Assembly: GCA_903813345.2 (NCBI GenBank)
Contig: CAIIXF020000005.1
Location: 39,433,375 to 39,497,374 of the forward strand
Length of the DNA stretch: 64,000 nucleotides
From: Owenia fusiformis
Taxonomy: Eukaryota; Annelida; Polychaeta; Sabellida; Oweniidae
Direction of reading: 5' to 3'
Below, in pieces: positions 35,401 to 47,400 of the stretch. The translations under genes and the position numbers were made by a program. The notes below the pieces were generated by a model. That model did no database searches. It was not told the origin of the DNA and was given only the letters and a program-made list of their open reading frames with translations. Each line of letters starts with the position of its first letter. Positions within the stretch are counted from its first letter, which is position 1.

Positions 35401-38400
35401 TCTAGACATATAAGATCAAACAACTCAGTGAAAAACAATTGTAACCAATCAGAATACAGCATTGAGATTATCTTCATCAATCTGTATAAATAGCAGGAAT
35501 TTTTCTTCCACTCTTCAGACTTAACGTCAGTGATCTATACAGCACAACAAGCATAAATAAAGTGAAAGATACTTCAAAATGGCATTTCATTGTGAAACCA
35601 CTACTCCAGCAAGATGTCTGTTTGATACAGTCTACAGTATGAACACTCCAGTCTGCAAGAAGAACCTGTTCCAGTCTCAACTAACAACACCAGCAGCAAA
35701 CAGGGCACCAAAGAAGACCACATTCGATTCGCCATTCTCCATCAAGAGCCTACTGAACCTGGATGAAAACAAACAGACTATAGCAGCATCAACACCACCA
35801 GCAACAGTACACAGTAGCATCATGTCAGGCCTAGCCTCATATCCTGTCTTCAATGAGTTAACCAAGACTCTCGCTACAGATATCAACTCTTGCACTGTGC
35901 CATCTCAACTGTTCCAGACTATATTGCCTCAGCAGACACCAGTGTCTGTCTGTACATCTGCTCTGAAGAATCGCTTCAACTCACTCAAGTACAAGCTGCA
36001 AGACCACACCAAGCTGCTGGAATTGGAATCTTTCTACCTACAACAGTCTCAACAGATTGAGTATGAGCGTCACAGCCATCTCTCCAACTGCCAATCAGCA
36101 CACCAGCACGCTATCAACTGCCAGTATGACCATCAACTAAGCCTCCTGATTGGCCGTGTAGAGAGCAGCCTCGGCATCCTAGAAAGCTCCATCACCTTCA
36201 GAGACTCCATCAGCCATGACCTGGTTAACTTCGAGACAAGGAATCAAGAGGAGGACTACACCAACCCAGGAAATCCACTCCTGGCATCTACACCAAAAAA
36301 GTGTTCCCTCAAGGCCAAGCGTCATCAAGGTCATCGTAAACCCTACAGTCGGCAATCAAAACGTGCATTGGACAATTGGTTCTCCATGAACATACACAAC
36401 CCGTATCCGACAGAGGAGGTATGTTCTCAACTTGCCACAGAGACTGGACTTACTACATCACAGATTCGCAAGTGGTTTGCCAACAAGCGACAGAGGGGAG
36501 GTGTTAACAAGAAGCTGATCAACCATCTTACAACACAACACAGACAATCTCACAAACTCTTTCCTTGTGATAACCAAATGCACTGATCAGCTTGCATTGT
36601 GATAAATTGCCAAACTGTTGTAATTGTACATAATGTTAATTCATTGTAATATAATGTTATCTTTGTGTTGTTATCTGCAATAAATTATGAAAATAATCTT
36701 CCCTGTCTTGTTTTTTGAATTAAGGTTTCTGAATCCTTGTCAAGGTACTGGTTATATAATAGCCAATGACACATGATGAATCTCACAAAATTGATTCCCC
36801 CAATTTATGCCCTTTTTTTAGTTCAACACTGACTGTTTTAGAATGTAATTGAATAAAGTATGTAAATTTAAGTTTTAATTCACCAATCTTTTTAATAGCA
36901 TTTAATTGATCCTACATGAGAAAAATGATTCACCCCAGGATCAAGACCAAAGGACCACTAATCATTCAATCACATTTCCACTGAAAACTTCTGTACCATT
37001 CAAACTGAAACATCTATTTGATCGTGCCAGATCAAAACATTCATGCTGAGATCAAGAGTAAAGGATCTTTTCAGTTTGAGCAGATTATCTGTGGGGGTAA
37101 CTCAAATGATCTAGGCATAAGAGTTCAAACCTTCAAGGAAAAACAATTGTAACCAATCATATTGCAGCATCTATTTAATCCATCCAATTCAAAACATTCA
37201 TCCTGAGATTAAGATCAAAGGATCAGTTGATCTTTTGAGAATGAGCAGATTATCTGTGGGGGGCCAGCTCAACTGATCTAGGCATATAAGATCAAAGACT
37301 TCAGAGAAAAACAATTGTAACCAATCATATTGCAGCATCTATTTAATCCATCCAATTAAAAACATTCATGCTGAGATTAAGATCATAGATCTGTTGATCT
37401 TTTGAGATTGAGCAGATTATCTGTGGGGGGCCAGCTCAACTGATCTATTCATATAAGATCAAACACTTCAGAGAAAAACAATTGTAACCAATCAGAATAC
37501 AGTATTGAGATTATCTTCATCAATCTGTATAAATAGCAGGAATTTTTCCACCACTCTTCAGACTTAATGATCTATACAGCATAACAAGCATAAAAGATTC
37601 TTCAAAATGGCATTTCATTGTGAAACCACTACTCCAGCAAGATGTCTGTTTGATACGGTCTACAGTATGAACACTCCAGTCTGCAAGAAGAACCTGTTCC
37701 AGTCTCAACTAACAACACCAGCAGCAAACAGGGCACCAAAGAAGACCACATTTGAATCACCATTCTCCATCAAGAGCCTACTGAACCTGGATGACAGCAA
37801 ACAGACAGCAGCATCAACACCACCAGCAACAGTGCACAGTAGCATCATGTCAGGCCTAGCCTCCTATCCTGTCTTCAATGAGTTAACCAAGACTCTCGCT
37901 GCAGATATCAACTCTTGCACTGTGCCATCTCAACTGTTCCAGACAATATCGCCTCAGCAGACACCAGTGTCTATCTGCACATCTGCTCTGAAGAATCGCT
38001 TCAACTTACTCAAGTGCCAGCTGCAAGACCACACCAAGCTGCTGGAATTGGAATCTTTCTACCTACAACAGTCTCAAAAGGTTGAGTACGAGTGTCACAG
38101 CCATCTCTCCAACTGCCATCCAGCACACCAGCACGCTATCAACTGCCAGTATGACCATCAACTAAGCCTCCTAATTGGCCGTGTAGAGAGCAGCCTCCGC
38201 ATCCTAGAAAGCTCCACCACCTTCAGAGACCCCATCAGCCACGACCTGGTTAGCTTTGAGACAAGGAATCAAGAGGAGGACTACACCAACCCAGGAAATC
38301 CACTCCTGGCATCTACACCAAAGAAGTGTTCCCTCAAGGCCAAGCGTCATCAAGGTCATCGTAAACCCTACAGTCGGCAATCAAAATGTGCATTGGACAA

Positions 38401-41400
38401 TTGGTTCTCCATGAACATACACAACCCTTATCCAACAGAGGAGGTATGCTCCAAACTTGCCACAGAGACTGGACTTACTACATCACAGATTCGCAAGTGG
38501 TTTGCCAACAAGCGACAGAGGGGAGGTGTTAACAAGAAGCTGATCAACCATCTTACAACACAACACAGACAATCTCACGAACTCTTTCCTTGTAATAACC
38601 GAGTGCACTGAATAACTTGCATTGTGATAAATATTGCCAAATTGTTATAATTGTAAATAATGTTAATTCAATGTAATACATTGTTATCTTTGTGTTGTTA
38701 TCTGCAATAAATTATGAAAATAATCTTCACTGTTTTGTTTTTTGAATTAAGATAGGTTGCTGAATCCTTGTCAATGTTCTGGGTATTGGTTACATAATAG
38801 CCAAAGATGCATGATGAAGCTCACAAAATTCACTCCCCCAAATTTATCAATATCCCAGATGCGAGTAGAAATAATCTTGATTTACGTCATTAAAAATTCA
38901 CAATTCAGTCAAACTGATGTCATATTTTGAATCTACATGTAAAATTACATTCAGAAATGTGGTTTTGAAAAGAGTTTATCAACTTTGAAAATTTAATTTT
39001 CTTCGAAAATGTGACTTCTAGGTCGGGAAGATTCCCAATAGACCCCATGTTGTAAAACCACAAAAAGTGAAATATCTTTTCTTGTGTTGGGCAGATAATA
39101 TTTTCTTTTACTGGACATATGTTAATTTGTATAACTATCAGATACATAAGGGTAATATGAAAAGTGAACCACTAAAACTGATGCATATTTAAGTTTAAGG
39201 GAATTTTGTAATACCCTGCCATGTTAATTCCCCCGAATCAGCCACCTTGTGGCGAAACTGGTTACTACCTAATCGCATCCGAGTAATTGATCCCCCAAAT
39301 TTTTTAGTTCAACACTGTTTTAGAATGGAATTGAACATAGTATGTTAATTAAAATTTTTAATTCACCAATATTTTTAATTGATTCAATTTAATCGCAGTT
39401 GGAGAAATGATTCGAACCAGGGTCAAGATCAATCAGTTAGCAGCATGCATCTATTTGATCCACTCAATTAAAAACATTCATGCTGAGATTAAGATCATAC
39501 ATCTATTGATCTTTTGAGATTGAGCAGATTATCTGCAGGGGGTGACTCAACTGATCTAGGCAGATAAGATCAAACACTTCAGAGAAAAACAATTGTAACC
39601 AATCAGATTGCAGCATTTATTTGATCCACCCAATTTAAAACATTCATGCTGAGATCAAGTGATCTTTTGAGATTGAGCAGATTATCTGCAGGGGGTGACT
39701 CAACTGATCTAGGCAGATAAGATCAAACACTTCAGAGAAAAACAATTGCAACCAATCAGATTGCAGCATTTAGATTTTTAATTGGATTTAATTGATACGT
39801 TGGAGAAATTTATAACGCAAAATTTTTAGTGCAACACTGAATGCATTAGTTTGTTTATTCAAGTTTTTAATTCCGCAATCTTTTTAATTACATTTAATTG
39901 ATCCTATATGAGAAAAATGATTCATCCTGAAATCAAAGGACAGCTTAATCATTCAACAGCATTTCTTTCTGAACCAATCAAAGTGAAGCTTTTATTTGAT
40001 AATGCCTGATAAAAAACATTCATGCTGGGATCAAAGCATCCAATGATCTTCTGAGATTGAGCAGATTATCCCTGGGGGGTGACCCAACTAATCTAGGCAT
40101 CTGAGATCAAACACTTCAGAGAAAAACAATTGTAACCAATCAGATTGCAGCATTTATTTGATCCACCTAATAAAAAACATTCATGCTGAGATTAAGATCA
40201 GAGATCTGTTGATCTTTCGAGATTGAGCAGATTATCCACCCAATTAAAAACATTCATGCTGAGTTCAAGATCAAAGATCTGTTGATCTTTTGAGATTGAG
40301 CAGATTATCTGTGGAGGGGGGGGGGGGCAGCTCAACTAATCTAAGAACATAAGATCAAACACTTCAGAGAAAAACAATTGTAACCAATCAGAATACAGTA
40401 TTGAGATTATCTTCATCAATCTGTATAAATATCAGGCATGTTCCTTCCACTCTTCAGACTTAATGTCAGTGATCTATACAGCATAACAAGCATAAATAAA
40501 GTGAAAGATTCTTCAAAATGGCATTTCATTGTGAAACCACTACTCCAGCAAGATGTCTGTTTGATACAGTCTACAGTATGAACACTCCAGTCTGCAAGAA
40601 GAACCTGTTCCAGTCTCAACTAACAACACCAGCGGCAAACAGGGCACCAAAGAAGACCACATTTGAATCACCATTCTCCATCAAGAGCCTTCTGAACCTG
40701 GATGACAGCAAACAGACTGTAGCAGCATCAACACCACCAGCAACAGTGCACAGTAGCATCATGTCAGGCCTCGTCTCATATCCTGTCTTCAATGAGTTAA
40801 CCAAGACTCTCGCTGCAGATATCAACTCTTGCACTGTGCCATCTCAACTGTTCCAGACAATATCGCCTCAGCAGACACCAGTGTCTATCTGCACATCTGC
40901 TCTGAAGAATCGCTTCAACTTACTCAAGTGCCAGCTGCAAGACCACACCAAGCTGCTGGAATTGGAATCTTTCTACCTACAACAGTCTCAAAAGGTTGAG
41001 TACGAGTGTCACAGCCATCTCTCCAACTGCCATCCAGCACACCAGCACGCTATCAACTGCCAGTATGACCATCAACTAAGCCTCCTAATTGGCCGTGTAG
41101 AGAGCAGCCTCCGCATCCTAGAAAGCTCCACCACCTTCAGAGACCCCATCAGCCACGACCTGGTTAGCTTTGAGACAAGGAATCAAGAGGAGGACTACAC
41201 CAACCCAGGAAATCCACTCCTGGCATCTACACCAAAGAAGTGTTCCCTCAAGGCCAAGCGTCATCAAGGTCATCGTAAACCCTACAGTCGGCAATCAAAA
41301 TGTGCATTGGACAATTGGTTCTCCATGAACATACACAACCCTTATCCAACAGAGGAGGTATGCTCCCAACTTGCCACAGAGACTGGACTTACTACATCAC

Positions 41401-44400
41401 AGATTCGCAAGTGGTTTGCCAACAAGCGACAGAGGGGAGGTGTTAACAAGAAGCTGATCAACCATCTTACAACACAACACAGACAATCTCACGAACTCTT
41501 TCCTTGTAATAACCGAGTGCACTGATCAACTTGCATTGTGATAAATATTGCCAAATTGTTATAATTGTAAATAATGTTAATTCAATGTAATACATTGTTA
41601 TCTTTGTGTTGTTATCTGCAATAAATTATGAAAATAATCTTCACTGTTTTGTTTTTTGAATTAAGATAGGTTGCTGAATCCTTGTCAATGTTCTGGGTAT
41701 TGGTTACATAATAGCCAAAGATGCATGATGAAGCTCACAAAATTCACTCCCCCAAATTTATCAATATCCCAGATGCGAGTAGAAATAATCTTGATTTACG
41801 TCATTAAAAATTCACAATTCAGTCAAACTGATGTCATATTTTGAATCTACATGTAAAATTACATTCAGAAATGTGGTTTTGAAAAGAGTTTATCAACTTT
41901 GAAAATTTAATTTTCTTCGAAAATGTGACTTCTAGGTCGGGAAGATTCCCAATAGACCCCATGTTGTAAAACCACAAAAAGTGAAATATCTTTTCTTGTG
42001 TTGGGCAGATAATATTTTCTTTTACTGGACATATGTTAATTTGTATAACTATCAGATACATAAGGGTAATATGAAAAGTGAACCACTAAAACTGATGCAT
42101 ATTTAAGTTTAAGGGAATTTTGTAATACCCTGCCATGTTAATTCCCCCGAATCAGCCACCTTGTGGCGAAACTGGTTACTACCTAATCGCATCCGAGTAA
42201 TTGATCCCCCAAATTTTTTAGTTCAACACTGTTTTAGAATGGAATTGAACATAGTATGTTAATTAAAATTTTTAATTCACCAATATTTTTAATTGATTCA
42301 ATTTAATCGCAGTTGGAGAAATGATTCGAACCAGGGTCAAGATCAATCAGTTAGCAGCATGCATCTATTTGATCCACTCAATTAAAAACATTCATGCTGA
42401 GATTAAGATCATACATCTATTGATCTTTTGAGATTGAGCAGATTATCTGCAGGGGGTGACTCAACTGATCTAGGCAGATAAGATCAAACACTTCAGAGAA
42501 AAACAATTGTAACCAATCAGATTGCAGCATTTATTTGATCCACCCAATTTAAAACATTCATGCTGAGATCAAGTGATCTTTTGAGATTGAGCAGATTATC
42601 TGCAGGGGGTGACTCAACTGATCTAGGCAGATAAGATCAAACACTTCAGAGAAAAACAATTGCAACCAATCAGATTGCAGCATTTAGATTTTTAATTGGA
42701 TTTAATTGATACGTTGGAGAAATTTATAACGCAAAATTTTTAGTGCAACACTGAATGCATTAGTTTGTTTATTCAAGTTTTTAATTCCGCAATCTTTTTA
42801 ATTACATTTAATTGATCCTATATGAGAAAAATGATTCATCCTGAAATCAAAGGACAGCTTAATCATTCAACAGCATTTCTTTCTGAACCAATCAAAGTGA
42901 AGCTTTTATTTGATAATGCCTGATAAAAAACATTCATGCTGGGATCAAAGCATCCAATGATCTTCTGAGATTGAGCAGATTATCCCTGGGGGGTGACCCA
43001 ACTAATCTAGGCATCTGAGATCAAACACTTCAGAGAAAAACAATTGTAACCAATCAGATTGCAGCATTTATTTGATCCACCTAATAAAAAACATTCATGC
43101 TGAGATTAAGATCAGAGATCTGTTGATCTTTCGAGATTGAGCAGATTATCCACCCAATTAAAAACATTCATGCTGAGTTCAAGATCAAAGATCTGTTGAT
43201 CTTTTGAGATTGAGCAGATTATCTGTGGAGGGGGGGGGGGGGGGCAGCTCAACTAATCTAAGAACATAAGATCAAACACTTCAGAGAAAAACAATTGTAA
43301 CCAATCAGAATACAGTATTGAGATTATCTTCATCAATCTGTATAAATATCAGGCATGTTCCTTCCACTCTTCAGACTTAATGTCAGTGATCTATACAGCA
43401 TAACAAGCATAAATAAAGTGAAAGATTCTTCAAAATGGCATTTCATTGTGAAACCACTACTCCAGCAAGATGTCTGTTTGATACAGTCTACAGTATGAAC
43501 ACTCCAGTCTGCAAGAAGAACCTGTTCCAGTCTCAACTAACAACACCAGCGGCAAACAGGGCACCAAAGAAGACCACATTTGAATCACCATTCTCCATCA
43601 AGAGCCTTCTGAACCTGGATGACAGCAAACAGACTGCAGCAGCGTCAACACCACCAGCAACAGTGCACAGTAGCATCATGTCAGGCCTAGCCTCATATCC
43701 TGTCTTCAATGAGTTAACCAGGACTCTCGCTGCAGATATCAACTCTTGCACTGTGCAATCTGAACTGTTCCAGACTATATCGCCTCAGCAGATGCCAGTG
43801 TCTGTCTGTGCATCTGCTCTGAAGAATCGATTCAACTCACTCAAGTGCCAGCTGCAAGATCACACAAAGCTGCTGGAATTGGAATCTTTCTACCAACAAC
43901 AGTCTCAACAGGTTGAGTACGAGCGTCACATCCATCTCTCCAACTGCCATCCAGCACACCAGCACTCTATCAACTGCCAGTATGACCATCAACTAAGCCT
44001 CCTGATTGGTCATGTAGAGAGCAGCCTCCGCATCCTAGAAAGCTCCATCACCTTCAGACACTCCATCAGCCATGAACTGATTAGCTTTGAGACAAGGAAT
44101 CAAGAGGAGGACTACACCAACCCAGGAAATCCACTCCTGGCATCTACACCAAAGAAGTGTTCCCTCAAGGCCAAGCGTCATCAAGGTCATCGTAAACCCT
44201 ACAGTCGGCAATCAAAACGTGCATTGGACAATTGGTTCTCCATGAACATACACAGCCCTTATCCGACAGAGGAGGTATGTTCCCAACTTGCCATAGAGAC
44301 TGGACTTACTACATCACAGATTCGCAAGTGGTTTGCCAACAAGCGACAGAGGGGAGGTGTTAACAAGAAGCTGATCAACCATCTTACAACACAACACAGA

Positions 44401-47400
44401 CAATCTCACAAACTCTCTCCTTGTGATAATCGAATGCACTGATCAACTTGCATTGTGATAAATATTGCCAAACTGTTGTAATTGTACATAATGTTAATTC
44501 ATTGTAAGATATTGTTATTTTTGTGTTGTTAACTGCAATAAATTATGAAAATAATCTTCACTGTTTTGTTTTTTGAATTTAGATAAGTTGCCGACTCCTC
44601 ATCACGGTACTGGGTATTGGTTACATAATAGCCATAGACGCATGATGGGGGCCCATGATGAAGCTCACAAGATTCATTGCCCCAATTTTTTCAATTTATT
44701 CCCCAAATCTTTCAGTTCAACACTGACTGTTTTTGAATGTAATTGAACATAGTATGTTAATTTAAATTTTTAATTCACCAATCATTTTAATTGGAATTTA
44801 ATTGATATGTTGGAAAAATCATAATGCAAATTTTTTAGTGCAACACTGTATGTTTTAGTTTGTTTAACAAGTTTTTAATTCCCCAATCTTTTTAATTGCA
44901 TTTAATTGATTCTATATGAGAAAAATGATTCATCCTGAGATCAAAGGACAGCTTGATCATTCAACAGCATTTCCTTCTGAACCAATCAAAATGAAGCATT
45001 TATTTTATCCTGCCTAATAATAAAACATTCATGCTGAGATCAAGATTAAAGCATCTGATGATCTTTTGAGATTAAGCAGATTATCTGTAGGGGGCCAGCT
45101 CAACTGATCTAGGCATATAAGATCAAACACTTTAGAGAAAAACAATTGTAACCAATCAGATTGTAGCATCTATTTAATCCACGTAATAAAAAACATTCAT
45201 GCTGAGATTAAGATCAAAGATCTGTTGATCTTTCGAGATTGAGCACATTATCCACCCAATTAAAAACATTCATGCTGAGATCAAGATCAAAGATCTGTTG
45301 ATCTTTTGAGATTGAGCAAATTATCTGTGGGGGGCCAGCTCAACTAATCTAAGAACATAAGATCAAACACTTCACAGAAAAACAATTGTAACCAATCAGA
45401 ATACAGTATTGAGATTATCTTCATCAATCTGTATAAATATCAGGCATTTTTCTTCCACTCTTCAGACTTAATGTCAGTGATCTATACAGCACAACACTCC
45501 ATCAGCCATGAACTGATTAGCTTTGAGACAAGGAATCAAGAGGAGGACTACACCAACCCAGGAAATCCACTCCTGGCATCTACACCAAAGAAGTGTTCCC
45601 TCAAGGCCAAGCGTCATCAAGGTCATCGTAAACCCTACAGTCGGCAATCAAAACGTGCATTGGACAATTGGTTCTCCATGAACATACACAGCCCTTATCC
45701 GACAGAGGAGGTATGTTCCCAACTTGCCATAGAGACTGGACTTACTACATCACAGATTCGCAAGTGGTTTGCCAACAAGCGACAGAGGGGAGGTGTTAAC
45801 AAGAAGCTGATCAACCATCTTACAACACAACACAGACAATCTCACAAACTCTCTCCTTGTGATAATCGAATGCACTGATCAACTTGCATTGTGATAAATA
45901 TTGCCAAACTGTTGTAATTGTACATAATGTTAATTCATTGTAAGATATTGTTATTTTTGTGTTGTTAACTGCAATAAATTATGAAAATAATCTTCACTGT
46001 TTTGTTTTTTGAATTTAGATAAGTTGCCGACTCCTCATCACGGTACTGGGTATTGGTTACATAATAGCCATAGACGCATGATGGGGGCCCATGATGAAGC
46101 TCACAAGATTCATTGCCCCAATTTTTTCAATTTATTCCCCAAATCTTTCAGTTCAACACTGACTGTTTTTGAATGTAATTGAACATAGTATGTTAATTTA
46201 AATTTTTAATTCACCAATCATTTTAATTGGAATTTAATTGATATGTTGGAAAAATCATAATGCAAATTTTTTAGTGCAACACTGTATGTTTTAGTTTGTT
46301 TAACAAGTTTTTAATTCCCCAATCTTTTTAATTGCATTTAATTGATTCTATATGAGAAAAATGATTCATCCTGAGATCAAAGGACAGCTTGATCATTCAA
46401 CAGCATTTCCTTCTGAACCAATCAAAATGAAGCATTTATTTTATCCTGCCTAATAATAAAACATTCATGCTGAGATCAAGATTAAAGCATCTGATGATCT
46501 TTTGAGATTAAGCAGATTATCTGTAGGGGGCCAGCTCAACTGATCTAGGCATATAAGATCAAACACTTTAGAGAAAAACAATTGTAACCAATCAGATTGT
46601 AGCATCTATTTAATCCACGTAATAAAAAACATTCATGCTGAGATTAAGATCAAAGATCTGTTGATCTTTCGAGATTGAGCACATTATCCACCCAATTAAA
46701 AACATTCATGCTGAGATCAAGATCAAAGATCTGTTGATCTTTTGAGATTGAGCAAATTATCTGTGGGGGGCCAGCTCAACTAATCTAAGAACATAAGATC
46801 AAACACTTCACAGAAAAACAATTGTAACCAATCAGAATACAGTATTGAGATTATCTTCATCAATCTGTATAAATATCAGGCATTTTTCTTCCACTCTTCA
46901 GACTTAATGTCAGTGATCTATACAGCACAACAAGCATAAATCAAGTGAGATTCTTCAAAATGGCATTTCATTGTGAAACCACTACTCCAGCAAGATGTCT
47001 GTTTGATACAGTCTACAGTATGAACACTCCAGTCTGCAAGAAGAACCTGTTCCAGTCTCAACTAACAACACCAGCAGCAAACAGGGCACCAAAGAAGACC
47101 ACATTCGATTCGCCATTCTCCATCAAGAGCCTTCTGAACCTGGATGACAGCAAACAGACTGCAGCAGCATCAACACCACCAGCAACAGTGCACAGCAGCA
47201 TCATGTCTGGCCTAGCCTCATATCCTGTCTTCAATGAGTTAACCAAGACCCTCGCTGCAGATATCAACTCTTGCTCTGTGCCATCTCAACTGTTCCAGAC
47301 TATATCGCCTCAGCAGACACCAGTGTCTGTCTGTACATCTGCTCTGAAGAATCGCTTCAACTCACTCAAGTGCAAGCTGCAAGAACACACCAAGCTGCTG

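Noticed and set aside
46945-46959. Five-residue N-terminal extension of homeobox copy 6
   Set aside because: It would begin at GTG; all other copies start at the equivalent of the ATG at 46960.
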